A DNA stretch of 64,000 nucleotides, from contig JABAKD010000007.1 of NCBI GenBank assembly GCA_012845835.1, forward strand, positions 10,451,665 to 10,515,664, read 5' to 3'. This document shows positions 1-12,000 of the stretch, in pieces. This stretch comes from Undaria pinnatifida (lineage: Eukaryota; Sar; Phaeophyceae; Laminariales; Alariaceae). The position numbers and the translations under genes were made by a program. The notes below the pieces were generated by a model, which made no database searches, was not told where the DNA came from, and saw only the letters and a program-made list of their open reading frames with translations. Positions within the stretch are counted from its first letter, which is position 1; every line of letters starts with the position of its first letter.

Positions 1-370
1 GCTGTTTGTTGCACGGAAAAAACAAGAAGATAACTGCTGTTTTGAAAACAAAAACAACACGGAGAAGAGGAAGGAGATAACCGCATAATAAGGCCGGTGG
101 GGAGGGAGATAAGGAAATACACATGAAGAGGAAAAATAAAAAGAGAAAAAAAAGAACGACAGCCAAAGTCATATTACCACTACTGCTGTCGCTTTCGCGC
201 TACCTCCAGTGAACTAAACGAAAAAATACAAAGCAGAAACTACCACTCGCTGTATGTAGAGGGTTCTTCAGGGCTTTCGCACACGCTCTAGTCCAAGAAA
301 TACCTTGCCACACGATCAGCCACTTCGTTTCTGCATTCATCTACACATACTAAAATAATAGCTGTTGTTG

Positions 371-371
<1 letters not shown>
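1..371. other. No gene recognised
   Basis: Purine- and A-rich sequence at the left edge with no convincing open reading frame, RNA gene or repeat family shared with the rest of the window. Confidence 0.5.
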
Positions 372-455
<84 letters not shown>

Positions 456-457
456 GC
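372..457. repeat. (GTT)n microsatellite
   Basis: About 28 nearly uninterrupted GTT triplets. The reading frames through it are artefacts of the repeat (poly-Leu, poly-Val or poly-Cys). GTT/CAA arrays recur through the window and several sit at the edge of family C repeats. Confidence 0.95.
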
Positions 458-734
458 TGTGGTTGTTATTATTGTCTCAGCACGGATGCCCCCCCCTCCC
501 TCCCCCCCGCCCCCCCGGTTTCCCTTGGTTGCTGGTCTTAGCGTTCTCTCTGCCGTGAGGCGATGTCAGCTCTTCTCCTCGTCGTTCCTGTGCCATTTCT
601 TCATGAAGCGGTCCGCCGCGTCGACGACCCCCCTATGCCAGTTCCCGATCTTTTTAGCTGCCCTCGGCCATAGCACAGTCTCTACTTCGAACCGCACTAC
701 ATGAAATGCCGTTATTGTCAAATACATCTATTTT

Positions 735-985
735 CGACTGATGCATTCCTTCCACAACCAACCGTCAGATTTGTCCCCGTGTTCTCTCCCGTCGCCCCAC
801 ATAAAATCAAAATCTGCCAGACAGAGTAACAAACACTACCAGACAGGTAGGTGATATCACCTCGTTACCTTTCCAGCCATTGATACTGTAGTAGCTCCAC
901 CCCCTCCCCCCACTCTCCCTTCTTTCCCGCTACCTGCACCATCGCCTAGTAGACCTAGAACAACGCGTGTAATAGTCAGTTCCTA
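735..985 (+). repeat. Family A repeat, C-rich 5' module
   Basis: This stretch contains the family A block with CGTCAGATTTGTCCCC, then a C-rich module with CACCATCGCCTAG. The same order of blocks is seen at 56940-57400 and 59850-60070. It is an incomplete copy of the unclassified interspersed repeat that reaches its fullest form at 7860-8290 and 59850-60800. Confidence 0.6.
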
Positions 986-987
986 CC

Positions 988-1110
988 AGTTTTTTTTTTT
1001 TTTTTTTTACACACATCTACTTTCCAGCTGCTGGACAAGCCGTGGTCACAGATAGATGTCGTCCCTTCTTCCCCCCGGTTCTTGCCTTCAATTTTTATCG
1101 CGCGTAGGGT
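988..1110 (-). repeat. Family D repeat copy
   Basis: Begins with a T-homopolymer and contains CTGGACAAGCCGTGGTCAC. It matches 36770-36870 in the opposite orientation over roughly 90 bases, including the poly-A tail on that strand. An oligo-A end on both copies suggests a retroposed element, but no coding or tRNA-like part is visible. Confidence 0.55.
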
Positions 1111-1229
1111 TCAGCAATTCCTCTGCTCGATGATTTTCCATACAGTGTTGCTAACTCACGCTCTCGCGCTTTCCGCAAGCCAATTTGAGCGCAAGAAACA
1201 GTCCCCATGAATTTATGCGAGCATGCACT

Positions 1230-1920
1230 CGGGGGGATTCGACTCACGAAACTGACCTATTATACCAGGCTCTAGGATAACCTGACACGCCACCCGGGCG
1301 ACCTACATGTATGCGACCTCAAGCGGTTGGAATTTCTCCTCCTCCCCCACCCCCCTTCAAACATTCCGCCCTTCCCTCACTGGTTGTACGACTTACAGGA
1401 TAGACTATACATGTTATAAACTGATGCCTTCCTTCCACAATTAATTGTCAGATTTGTCCCCGGACAAATGGGTTGATTGTTTCCGTGCACAGAGTGAGTT
1501 GCCTCCCTCTCCCCCCCCAACCACTCATATTTTTCACCTTCGGCCCCCCGTTATTTTTTTGTTTTTGGAACTCCGCCCTCCCCTCACCGGTTATACAACC
1601 TACACGATATTCCTGATAAACTGATGCATTTCCTCCCACACACAGCTGTCAGATAGATGTTGTCCCCCTCAAAACGGGTTTTTCAGCTTCCGCGCACATA
1701 TTGGTTAACATCACACGTCGAACCTGGTCCAAGCTACAAAACTGTAACTAGTTCTAGCAGGGTATTCGCCGACCTATCTATATCCTTGATGAGGCCGCAC
1801 GCCGACTAATGCACGCGATCGGAATATCACACATACATAGCTTGGAAATATGAGTTTCGACGAAATCTTCGATCTCACACAGCTGGTGGTGTGTTTATTT
1901 ATTGAAATATAATGATATAT
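1230..1920 (+). repeat. Family A repeat copy
   Basis: The 3' part holds all the common blocks of the family in order: CAGCTGTCAGAT, the TCCGCGCACA block, a block near TATCCTTGATGAGG, the GCGATCGGA block, and the end GAGTTTCGACGAAATCTTCG followed by CACAGCTGG. The module ending in the TGTCAGATTTGTCCCC-like block occurs twice, at about 1345-1465 and 1550-1670, so the element carries an internal duplication. There are no terminal inverted repeats and no protein. The class is unknown. Confidence 0.65.
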
Positions 1921-2380
1921 TTTCGGCAGAGGTTTGTAAAATATATTTTCTTGTTTTTTGTGCACATTTTGTACCCGTACATTTTGTTTTCTGGCTATTT
2001 TCTATTCTCGGAAAAGGACCCCAGACCTCCGAAAACCCGCGCACGTATATTGCGTATATATACCAAAACCCTCAAGGGTAGTTTTGCCGACAATGAACGG
2101 CCTTATCGCCCAAGAAGCGGAGGGCCCGACGAAAACACAAGAAGACCAAAATAAAAGTGACACGGCTTTATAAAAATAATCGAAAAGTTAATCAATATGT
2201 AAAACTGCTAGGATAAAGAACTTTGCTTGTGGGCAGCCAGTCAGCAGCGGCCGAATACCCCGTGATTTCGACGCTTCTGATTAGCTCATGGAAATACTAT
2301 TGAGGTTTCGTCTCCGGATACCAACGTCAGTCATGGCCATATAGAATTTATCGGAAAATTATCTTGGGCGTTGGAGTTGT
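1921..2380. other. No gene recognised
   Basis: AT-rich stretch with short overlapping reading frames only. It ends in a short GTT run at about 2376-2392, immediately before a family C copy. Confidence 0.5.
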
Positions 2381-2382
2381 TG

Positions 2383-2650
2383 TTGTTGTTGTTATCTCGC
2401 GTAATCAAGTCCGTGGTCACAAGACAGACTTCAGTCACTCTGGACCTGAGGAATACCCCAGGGAAAAACACAAACAGATCAAAGGTGGTACATGCACATA
2501 GACTATATCACAGCTGACGCAATTCATGCCTCCACCAGAAACATAGTCTATAAAATTGAAGTCGGGAGCCAGCCTACAATGTGCCAGATCCATACTGGTG
2601 CATACGTCTCTGTACTCGCGCCTGGAAAAACCGACTACGACGCTTGCCAC
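2383..2650 (+). mobile_element. Family C fragment, retroelement-like fossil
   Basis: A 250-base segment matches 20940-21200 in the opposite orientation at roughly 85% by eye. It starts directly at a GTT run and contains the block CAAGTCCGTGGTCACA. A reading on the + strand near 2550-2620 resembles the surroundings of a retropepsin active site, so this may be a fragment of a long terminal repeat retroelement. It is short, degenerate and broken. The protein assignment is tentative; the repeat relationship is clear. Confidence 0.45.
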
Positions 2651-2726
2651 TCGAGAAAAAAGAGTACCACGTATATATTGCACGTAGTTCCTATGTGTCA
2701 CTACGCATACGCACGACAGACGCAAG

Positions 2727-2895
2727 TCAATTAGAAAAAAGAAAAGAAGAAAAGAAAAGAAGATAAAGGAAAGGTCAAGGAAAATACAAGAAGAAAGCGA
2801 AAATACGAAAAAAGGAAAGGAAAGAAAAGAAGAGACAAGAAAAGCAGGAAAAGACAACACAAGAAAAGGAAGCAAGGAAAGGAAAAAAAAAAAAA
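2727..2895 (+). repeat. Homopurine tract
   Basis: About 165 bases are almost only A and G on the + strand (units such as GAAAAGAAGAAAAG), ending in an A run. A tract of this length can form triplex DNA and often marks degenerate microsatellite or retroposon tails. Confidence 0.8.
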
Positions 2896-2904
2896 TGTTA
2901 TACT

Positions 2905-3955
2905 AGGAGATACGCGAGAAACTGGCTACAGACGGCATTGGGTTCACAGAGGGTATAAGGTGCACCATCAATGGCACTGACTGGGGAGAGAACGCAACAT
3001 GGCGAAGAAGTCAGGGCGGTCTTACGTTATCTTGTTGTGACGGCCATTGGAAGGCCCACAATTTTGAAGACGATGATGGCCAGAACCAGACTTCAGTCTC
3101 TTAGGCATGACGCCCCCCTCCCCCCCTTACCCCCTTACCCCCCCGCCTCCCCCTGTGTGTGTGTGTTCTTCACCGTTCTCCTGGGTAACTTTGGCTGGTG
3201 CGTGTTTTCAGGGCTCCTCGATTTCAGACATGGAAGACCATACTTTTTATGTGGAACTCGCTCTAAAACTCCATCAATTCAAAACACCAAGAGAAGAGAC
3301 GGTGTGAAGTTGTGACAACAATAGCAGTAGCACTAATTGCCAGGGTAGGTACTAATCCTTTCTTTTTTCTATGGTGACGAATGAAGTTGTGACTATATTT
3401 CTGTTATATTTGTGTGGTTGCTTTTTATATTTTCAATTTCGTTTCGCGCCCCCCCCCCCACCGTCTCCGATGATCCATCTCTTGATCGGTCAACATTTTT
3501 TCAGGTTTTGTGCCAGCAGTGTTAGAATACTATTAGTACTTTATTGCAGCTGTAAAAACCACAGGCAGTTAAACCTCAACTTATGTGCTAGGATGTGTTA
3601 AAAAAAACACACCATAAATCGTAAGCAGCAACTCTCTGAATATATTTATTTGCAAGGTAATGGGTCTATTAATAGTATCATAGTCTATATACAGACAGTA
3701 GTGTGAACTTTTTGTGGTGTTGCTATCCAACATCATACAACACAAAACACGTATATACCAACACTGCTGCTAAACGTATGCTACGTATGTGTGATCATAC
3801 ACGACTACGTGCTACACCACGATACGCGGCGGTGACAAAAGAGAAGAAAGGTTGTGTTTTGGTTTTCCCGTGGATTTCTCCCTTGGTTGGCCGCTTTTTA
3901 CATCTTGTTGCCGTCTCTGCTGGAAGAAGAACGAACGTGTGTGTGCTTCACACTA
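2905..3955. other. No gene recognised
   Basis: Short C-rich runs near 3115-3155 and 3450, one copy of the TAGTCTA word at 3681, and no reading frame with protein-like composition. Confidence 0.45.
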
Positions 3956-4330
3956 TATATTTGCCGCTATAGGCTGCGTGCCCTGCTCTTCTTCTGCTGG
4001 CGTCCACGGCCACATCAACTTCTCTCTGTGTATCTGCTGCTGGTGTTGCGGCTGGTGTTGCTGCTTGCTGTGTGTGCCGGGGATTCTCATACACGCGAGG
4101 AGGAGGCGGCGTCTCCTGCAAATCGCGTCTGTACTGCTGGCTACCGAACTATTACTGTGCTTCTACTGCTGCAAAAAAGAGCAGTTACTACTACAACTAC
4201 TACTACTTCTCTTCTTGCTGGCTATATCGTGAGGACGGTACGGCAACCAGCACGAGAAGAAGAGCCAAGAGGTAATTCAACTCAGGCAACCACCACCGGT
4301 GTACTGCTGCTTTAAGTGTGCTGTAACAAG
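3955..4330 (+). other. Low-complexity open frame, probably non-coding
   Basis: A frame of about 150 codons is open here but has no ATG at its head. It is built from CTG/TTG/ACT triplets (Leu, Val and Thr runs). It lacks domains and conserved order, so I regard it as a by-product of triplet-rich DNA. Confidence 0.5.
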
Positions 4331-4710
4331 ATGTTTGTTGTTGCTGCTGAAGAGCTTCACAGCTTCGGCCTCGTCGAGTTGTGAACTGCTGCTGTGTGGT
4401 ACAGATAGGTGCGGATTATGATGATGCAGAACAGCGATAACGAGCAGTGGACTAAGTAGTAGACTATATTGTGTCCGCCCGGTTACCAGCTACTATTATT
4501 ACAGCCAACAGAGTAGATATATAGTCTAGTCGAGAGGGTGCTTGCGCAAGGATGATAAGGGATAGACTAGACTATAGGGGGGGGGTATTGAAGACTCTCT
4601 GGCGAGCATCATTATCGACACACGTATCATTGATTGACGTGCGTATAGTTCAAAACAATAATCCTGTCAGTCTTTTACCTAGGCTGCTAGGTCCTATACG
4701 GACACCACAA
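4331..4710. other. Gene-free stretch with clustered TAGTCTA words
   Basis: No gene. Four copies of TAGACTA/TAGTCTA lie within about 110 bases (near 4460, 4522, 4563 and 4567), the densest cluster in the left part of the window. Confidence 0.5.
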
Positions 4711-4711
4711 C

Positions 4712-4872
4712 AGCCACAGACGCAGCAGTAGCAGCAGCGTCAGCAGCAGTAGCAGCAGCAGCGTCAGCAGCAGCAGCAGCAACAGCAGGCACAGTAGCCG
4801 TTCGTTGTTCGCAGCAGTCTCTTTCGATCGGGCTGCCACCACTACTGCGGCTGCTGCTGCTGCTACTACTGT
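4712..4872. repeat. Imperfect CAG/GCT triplet array
   Basis: Runs of CAG interrupted by TAG, CGT and CAA on the + strand (4712-4795), followed by GCT/GCC triplets (4835-4872). Reading frames through it give poly-Leu, poly-Val or poly-Ala and are not taken as genes. Confidence 0.8.
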
Positions 4873-5159
4873 GGCGTGTGGATGCCGGCTTGGCGTGGAG
4901 TACGCGCGCGTGTGTTCTGCTGATATTCCCGCCTGTCTACGAAACATGCAGCACAACCAGTGTCCGTGCCGATGCTTACTCTACTAGTCTAGACCTAGAG
5001 ACGTACCTTGTACTCTGTTTCTGATGTACCACACGCAGCAGTTTACATTAACAGCAGAGAAGCACCCGATGAATATTATCGTTGTCGGGAAGCCAAAGGG
5101 CCACAGCAACAATTTATTTGTATCCGTCTGTTCTCCCTACTCGTGTGTCATTTGCTCGA

Positions 5160-5212
5160 AACAACAGCAACAACAACAACAACAACGACATCAACAACAA
5201 CAACAACAAGCA
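5160..5212. repeat. (CAA)n microsatellite
   Basis: About 16 CAA triplets with rare CAG, CGA and TCA interruptions. A second short CAA run lies at about 5767-5790. Confidence 0.85.
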
Positions 5213-6560
5213 GTTGTTCTAAATTTAGACTAAAGTTCACATGACGGATTTTGAGAGGGAATGTTTGATTTTGAGCTGATAATGATTACCGCCATTATGG
5301 CGAATTTATGTGTTGTCCAAGTGTTGTCTTCTATTTTAATAATGATAATATGCCGACACAAACTCTACGCTACCTTTCTCTCTATTGTGCGCAGGGCAAG
5401 ACAAACCGCAAGGCGAAAGGAAGGGCGCGCGGGGGGCGGCGAGGCGTGGGCTGCGGTGGTCCATTCTTTTCTGCTTCGATTTTTTTGTGGTTCGTCATCG
5501 GAAGTCAGCACTGAGGTGGATAAGGTGCGCGGCTGTACACCCAGAAAAGCGGGGAATCAAAACCGTTTTCCTTTTCCCTGTTTGTATTTGGTAAGTTTTA
5601 CCAGTGGTGAGGATGAGGTATGAGTGCAGCCAGAAGCCAGTCAGACGGTATAGCACTAGTGAAGTGTGAAACAGGAAGCGGACGGTGGTAGTTTGCAGTT
5701 TCTTCGCGCGACGTGTGTGTGATGCAACTCAAAAGTTTCAAATATAGTCTAGATGATAATGTTCGCACAACAACAACAACAACAACAGCAACGTCATCCG
5801 TGTGTAGTCTGAGCACAACCTTTGCAGCAGCCATAGCAGCAGCCGAAGGAGACAACACACAATATTTAGTAGGCAAACCTATAGTCTAGTCTAGTATATA
5901 CTCTGTTTTTGTTGTACAGCAGCAGCACAAACAAACAAAAAAACAACGAAATTGCGAGAGGAGGCTGTTGGAAGTTTTAATCACCATGCTCAAAAAAGTA
6001 CAAACCACATGCCATCAGATATCATACAACATACGTACATGATGGTCGCATTGCTGTGTGATCGTCAGGGACCAACAAAGTCAGATAGATGGCTAGATAT
6101 ATAGACTAACGTACAGTTAGTATCCCAAAAACAAAGCACCCGGACTTTCTCTGCTGCGTTTTCGAAAATAAGCAAGCAGAGGCATCTTCCTCCTTTTCTG
6201 CGTTTTTGAAAATCGGACCTTCGGGAATGAGCTGAAAAACTCTGCCTGGGCCTGTTCATCTGCTTACTACAAGGAAGGGCTATCCCGTACACGTTCCAAG
6301 CACAGCGGGTGGTAGTTTCTCGTCAATACAGCGAGCGGTAGTTGTCAACATGGTGGGTGTATGATATCGTGCAAATATACTGGGCGAGTCACAGATAGAC
6401 AGGTAGGCAGTTCAAAGATACGAGCACGACACGATACGATAGATATATTCAGTATCACACCGCTGCACGAAGTATCTTAGTTATATTATAAAAAAAAATT
6501 AAGTTGCTGTATCCATCTAGACTATATCCTACATTATCATTGTGAACTGCATGCAGGTCA
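5213..6560. other. No gene recognised
   Basis: Mixed sequence with TAGTCTA/TAGACTA words near 5744, 5881, 5886, 6102 and 6517. Open frames are short and overlap on both strands without protein-like composition. Confidence 0.45.
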
Positions 6561-6564
6561 AATT

Positions 6565-6990
6565 TGTATCTCTCTAGCTGGGATGAAGAATCAGCACGGA
6601 CACTAGGCGTACTGATGATGTGTGTTGACTTGTCGACATCATCAGACCGTTCTTTCTACCCAAAGACATCATCAATACACCCCCCAAAGTCCGTGCTGAT
6701 TCTTGATATCAAACCGTTATTTTTACCCAACGACATCATCATCAGTACACCTATAGTCCATGCTGATTCTTCATCCTAGAGAGATACAAAATCTGTGGTC
6801 ACAGACTTGATGTCGTTGGGTAGAAAGAATGGTACCATAAGGTGAAGACGACACACAGACAGGTCGTCCCGGTAGTCTATAAAAAATAAAAAGCGTGGCT
6901 GAGTCTGTGACCACAAATTTCGTATTTATCTAGGATCAAAAATCAGCACGGACCTTGGGCGTACTGAATCATGATACAGATAGATGTCGT
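6565..6990. repeat. Family F foldback repeat
   Basis: Arms of about 53 bases at 6568-6620 and 6734-6786 are inverted copies of each other (about 88% by eye). Between them a block of about 70 bases ending in GTGCTGATTCTT occurs twice in direct order. Another copy of the block, in the arm's orientation, lies at 6930-6990. Related single units occur near 8530-8580, 34985-35025 and 35345-35400, always next to a TGTGGTCA-like word. The structure could form a large hairpin. No protein is encoded. Confidence 0.65.
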
Positions 6991-7860
6991 TGAGCATCTG
7001 CAAGAAAAAATAGTAAGTAGAGAGAAGGGTAAATCGAAATGTGAAGACGAAAGTAAAAAATGAATGAATAAAGCACTCAAGTTAACCTCGAGCACTACTA
7101 TTATTATTGCTATTAATTCTACTACAAAGGTTTGGAGGCAGGGGTTCAAACCTCTGTGAAAGAGTATGTATGGACATTTGCAAGACATTTGTATGTTTTA
7201 TGATAAGAGACACACGAGCTATCTGCCGAGAGCGCCTTGTATCGTGAGCACGGACAACCCGATGTGAGTCGGCGAGGGGTCGGCGAGGGAAGACAGAGGA
7301 GAGGGCTGAATTATTTTCGCCATACTAATGGCGACGCGTACTCGTATCGCAGTGGGGAAGGGGAGAGCCTGCTCGGTGACCTCGGGTCCGAGCTTAGTCT
7401 AGGGCTCTTCCGGGAGAGGGCTGGAGAAAGAAAAAGTGCGAAGATAACACATGGGACGGAGTAAAAAAAAAGTAAAAGTCCAGATCTTGGGGTATGATAT
7501 ATCCTGACAGGTATAGTCTATCCATATATATTGTTGTTGTTGTATAATATTGATATATGATAACTGGCCAGTTTCCATTATCATCCCTGGTTCCTTTTTC
7601 AGCGATGATACTGCTGTTTCTGGTGCATTTTAGAGCAATAATGATGCTGTTTCAAACAGCGGCTACCAGGAGTACCGGGTTTCCCTCTTTATTCCAACCG
7701 GTTTTCATTTTTTTTTCATATTCTTTTTGTTTTTGCTGCCAAAAGACTCATTCATGTACTGGCCTGCATATTGCATATTATGTTTGCTTTCAGCCCCCGC
7801 TTGAATTGCGGTCGAGTTATCATTATTGTTACAGGATTGCAAGGCCAAACCACTTTCCAC
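6991..7860. other. No gene recognised
   Basis: No supported gene or shared repeat. A short (GTT)n run lies at about 7531-7542. Confidence 0.45.
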
Positions 7861-8292
7861 GCACATATTGAGCTGCCCCACACGCCCCCCCCCCCCCCCG
7901 CCCCAACCCCCCCCCCCCCCCCCCCCCCTTCCAAACCCGCTCGCTTTTGATCAAAACCGGGCCCTCACGTCCTTCAAAACTCCGCCCCCCCCCCGCACCG
8001 GTTATTCGACTTACAAGATTCACTTGATAAAAGGATACATTTCTCTCCACAGCTGTCAGATTTTGTCCCCCTCAGAAACGGGTTTTATAGTTTCCGCGCA
8101 CAGACTGACTAAAATCACCCTGTTGACCCTGATAGCTACACTGTAGTTGTAAGGGGAGTCGCCGACCTATATCCTTAATGAGGACACACAACTCGTAATG
8201 CGCGCGATCGGAGTATCACACACAGCTTGCAAAGCTGAGTTTCGACGAAATCTTCGATCTCGCAGCTGGAGTGTATTTTCATTTTTTTTTAT
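7860..8292 (+). repeat. Family A repeat, near full length
   Basis: One of the two fullest copies. It begins with a C-homopolymer-rich module (7885-7930, apparently assembly-prone), then the ACCGGTTATTCGACTTACA block, the CTGTCAGATTTTGTCCCC block, GTTTCCGCGCACAGACTGA, TATCCTTAATGAGGACACAC, GCGCGATCGGAGTATCACA and the end GAGTTTCGACGAAATCTTCG followed by GCAGCTGGAGTGTATTTTCA and a T run. The same order is seen at 59850-60800 and 25370-25640. No inverted termini are visible. Confidence 0.75.
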
Positions 8293-8529
8293 AATATGGC
8301 GTGGAGGGTGTGCTGGAGATGCAGAATGGGGGGAAACATCAGTTTAATGTGAAGAACGCACAATACCACTGCGGTATACCGATAACTGGCATTCATAGAC
8401 ACCAGGAGGAGGAGGTTGCGGGAACCGTAAGGAAATCCTGCTCATTGTGTGCTTCCAAGCCGAATGTGCCTCAAAAAGTAGTGTGTGTGTTCTTCACATT
8501 AAACCGTTCTTCTACTCGTCGACATCCAG

Positions 8530-8590
8530 CACACCCAGTGTCCGTACTGATTCTTCACCCTAGAAAGATCAGCTCTGTGGTCACAAGCTA
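8530..8590 (-). repeat. Family F unit, single
   Basis: Carries the CTGATTCTTCACCCTAGA block followed by CTGTGGTCACA, matching the right arm of the foldback at 6734-6800. It lies inside a 160-codon open frame that I do not consider a gene. Confidence 0.5.
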
Positions 8591-8689
8591 CGACACAGAG
8601 ATAATGCATCGTAATGCATTCGACAACGCAATGTCATGCCCTAGTACTGGGTACGACAGGCACAACATACATACGTCAGCAACAGAAAT

Positions 8690-8932
8690 ACATTGGAAGA
8701 GAGAATACGAAATAAACAAAAACAAAAACAAAAACAAAATAATAATAAGAAAACATATAAAAACAAAGATAAAAATAAAACAAAAATGAAACAAACAAAA
8801 TGAAGGGGAAATCGAAGAAACAACCCAACCGGAAAGGAGAGCCAAAGCTCGGAAAAGAAACATAATAAAAATAAAATAAAATAAAATAAAATAAAGTAAA
8901 GTAAAACCAAAATAAGATAAAAAAAAGTAGTA
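8690..8932. repeat. A-rich simple sequence (AAAAC, AAAAT units)
   Basis: AAAAC pentamers at 8717-8740 and AAAAT pentamers near 8866-8900, inside an A-rich stretch. The long Phe/Leu/Tyr-rich frames on the minus strand here are by-products of the composition. Confidence 0.75.
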
Positions 8933-9880
8933 CATAGTTCCAAACTGGGAAATATAAACAAATTGCTGACACATGAAGCTTGGGAAAATAGAAGGAGAAT
9001 TACCACAGGTACACACATGTCGGGTACACACGAATATAATAATGATGAAATGAGTATACGAAAGCGGTCTCTCCTCGCGGTCCCTCTAGTATTGAGTATA
9101 GACTACTCAACCGGTCGAACTCACAGCTGACGTATTTGAATTACTGCTAGATAAAAATATGTACTTGCGTATAAAAATAAAATATAATTTTTACAAGAAT
9201 AATCAAGAAAGTGTTGACAGCTCAATCAAGATTAATGATGAGTGTAAAATGACAGTTTAACGTGAAAAACGCACACACTCAGAAGTCATTGAGGGGAGGG
9301 CACAAACTCGGAAATTCCCGATTAACCGCCCTGCCGCCAGAGCACCACACACCGCATGCGACATCAAACAGCACTTTTTTGTCACTTTGGTCGCGGCGGA
9401 AAAACTATGGGTGAATACACATTTATTTCCCCTTTTTTTGTCAAGAACGATTGCTTCGAATTTCGTTTTCGGTTTCGTCTGCGACCGACCAAGAAGCTGT
9501 TGCTGTGTATATACTACGAGGTATCGGCATATTATAACAAATAAAAATATACTCCTACCAGCTATCTAGTATATTTCGTCGAAACACCGGAGGGTCAACA
9601 GGGTGACGATAATCAAGCGTATCATAGAGACGTGGGGACAGCACACCAAAGAAGCTGAGTTCAAGAGGAAAATGGACGATGAAAAAAAAAAAAATGTTTT
9701 TTCGTGCGAGGCCGAAATTACACGTAGTCTTGACGTACGTAGTAACTGGTTTGATTGGGTCGAAACGATGTAACAACCGTTTGTTGTGCCGATTCAGGAG
9801 GCGACATAAACTAAGCAAGTCTTATCGGCTCGTCATTTCCGTATGCAGTTGTGAATATCATAAAAATAAAAAAACACTCC
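8933..9880. other. No gene recognised
   Basis: No supported gene. A short family A remnant (TATTTCGTCGAAACACC) is seen near 9570. Confidence 0.45.
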
Positions 9881-9882
9881 AG

Positions 9883-9935
9883 CTGTGAGATCGAAGATTT
9901 AGTCGAAACTATAGACTATACGAGTTGTGTGAAAT
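9883..9935 (-). repeat. Family A 3' end fragment
   Basis: Inverted copy of the family A end: CTCCAGCTGTGAGATCGAAG, then a GTCGAAAC-like block, directly followed by TATAGACTATAC. The TAGACTA word next to a family A end recurs at several copies. Confidence 0.6.
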
Positions 9936-10074
9936 TTTAGCTGTTCGTGTCCTCCGCCCCACCACCACCTACACCACCCAGTACGACAAACAGCGTGATG
10001 CCTACCTGGTGTAAAGGATTGGTGTGATGAGTGCTAATTGGGCGACTATGAGTGATTCCACGATAATAATAATC

Positions 10075-10208
10075 GACCTGATATCCTTAATGAGGACACA
10101 CAACTCGTAATACGCGCGATCGGAGTATCACACACAGCTTGCAAAGATGAGTTTCGACGAAATCTTCGATCTCACAGCTGGAATGTATTTTCATTTTTTA
10201 TCATAATA
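10075..10208 (+). repeat. Family A 3' half
   Basis: Starts at the TATCCTTAATGAGGACACAC block and runs through the GATCGGAGTATCACACACAG block to the end GAGTTTCGACGAAATCTTCG, then CACAGCTGGAATGTATTTTC. Confidence 0.75.
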
Positions 10209-11690
10209 ATCCCCCCAAAAAGTCAGCGACTTTCTTCAAAGGCAACGTTTCCTGCTGGCTGCTCGACACGAACAAGGACTTTGTTACATGTATGCGTGAA
10301 AAAAATGTGCCTGCTATTCAATATCTTCATATATTTTCTTGTTTGCAAAGGACTATCATATCGAACAACGATGCCGGGGTGGTGGCAAGGGGCACCGTGT
10401 TTGAGGACACACGACCGGTATGGTATCATAGGAGCTGGTTTCCAAGCCAGCGATTTCGTTAAAAAAATGTCGGGCGGCCTACCGTAAAACGACTCTACCT
10501 ATCTATATCTTAGAGCGCGTCTGATGACAGAGCGATATATATTGCCTTGCCTTTCTGTCTATCTCTGGGCGTGTTCACGCCATGGTCTTTCGGGGGGTTT
10601 CCTCTTTTCGTTGATGAGCTCGGACGCGTGCGGTTCGGCTGAGTTGATCGCTACCGATAACCCGAACAACGTAAACCCCATCCCTCTCATATCTGGCACA
10701 TGAGGTACACGTTAGGCTGTGTTGGTTGCTGAGGGAAACACCTCTTACGTTTACGTACGGGTTGATGAGCTGGTGAGCAAAGCGATGACTAATACGTACT
10801 ATACAATAGAGAGTTTTGGTTGGAGTGGTGTTGTGATTGTCCATTTAATCTCCTTGAAAAGAAATGGCGAAAGTCAGCCAATCGAGGTTGGATAGACGGT
10901 GGAACAACACCCTCACGAAAAAGAGTAGAGCTCGGACGTCGTCGGTCGTGAGAAATATATCTGAACCAAATTTATCTTTAAAATAAACATCCACAAACAT
11001 CCATGGGTCATCATTTAGTGTAATACGCCAGAACATATAATATACCAGCCATATAGTGCCTGGCATCTGCCAATAAATAGCGAGTGCATAGATTCACAGC
11101 TCTCAACCGCTCGACTACATCAGCAGTAAGTATCACGCAGCAGGTGGCTCAAGTAGTAGCATCCGCGACGAACGTTCCAGGTACATGCACATGATGACAT
11201 CACCAATTTCCCACCACCAACAGTAGACCAAGGCAAAGGATACAGCAGCAATATTGACATCTAGATGTACTCTTTATTTTTGAATGAGGCTCAGTGATTG
11301 AGGCGCGAAGAGCGACCCAACCATCCATTCGGTTGGTCTACCGGCGAACGCGGCAACAAGTCCTCAGAGTTCAGTGCGGACGCGCGAGCACGTAGGCTAA
11401 ACATCACCACTGCCTCTCCGTGCTGGGTCACAAAATACCGGCAACAACACACACCCTCTTTCAGGGTGAGTGCGGGTAATCGACTGAGTGCTTGTGGAGT
11501 TTTGCTGATTTTTGGGGGAGTTTTGTACGATGCCACAAGCACGCGCGTTGCACGATGGAGTGCGCCCAACCGTGTGACCTCATTTCTTATTTTCTGTGTA
11601 GCCGGGTGGCACACACACAACTAGTTTGCTTACACACCAGGTACAAACACTCTATTTTGAAGATTATGTCCTGGCTTGAAAGGGTCTGAA
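10209..11690. other. No gene recognised
   Basis: Unique-looking sequence without a supported gene. The frames of about 108 codons on both strands at 11291-11624 overlap each other fully and show no domain, so neither is preferred. Confidence 0.4.
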
Positions 11691-12000
11691 CCCGGCCCCC
11701 ACACTCTACCATCAACCACCACTACCACCAACCTCATCACCGGAACCCCCCCCCCCCCACGCACACACCCTGGGCAGCAGGGGACATACCCGTTAGTCGA
11801 TGTCAAAACTCCACTAGCACCTCAACACCACAACACCCCTCTACAACCAATCCCAACACTGCAGGACCCCACATCCCCACTCGTGAGAAGCAGGGGGCAT
11901 ATGCGATGGTGCCCAAAGCGCCCGTTACACGCCATTGCCACGACCACCACCACACCACTACAAACAACACCATTCCCCCCCCCCCAATCCTAAGAGCAGT
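11691..12000. repeat. CCA/CAC-rich low-complexity stretch
   Basis: The + strand is dominated by ACC, CCA and CAA triplets with two C-homopolymers. The blocks around GCAGCAGGGGACATACC and GAAGCAGGGGGCATATGC look like two diverged units roughly 120 bases apart. No gene is called. Confidence 0.45.

Noticed and set aside
3854-4315. 153-codon + strand frame
   Set aside because: It does not begin with ATG and is made of Leu, Val and Thr triplet runs, with no domain.
8301-8789. 162-codon + strand frame
   Set aside because: It runs through a family F unit and ends in an A-rich Lys/Asn/Ile tail, so it is a composite of repeats.
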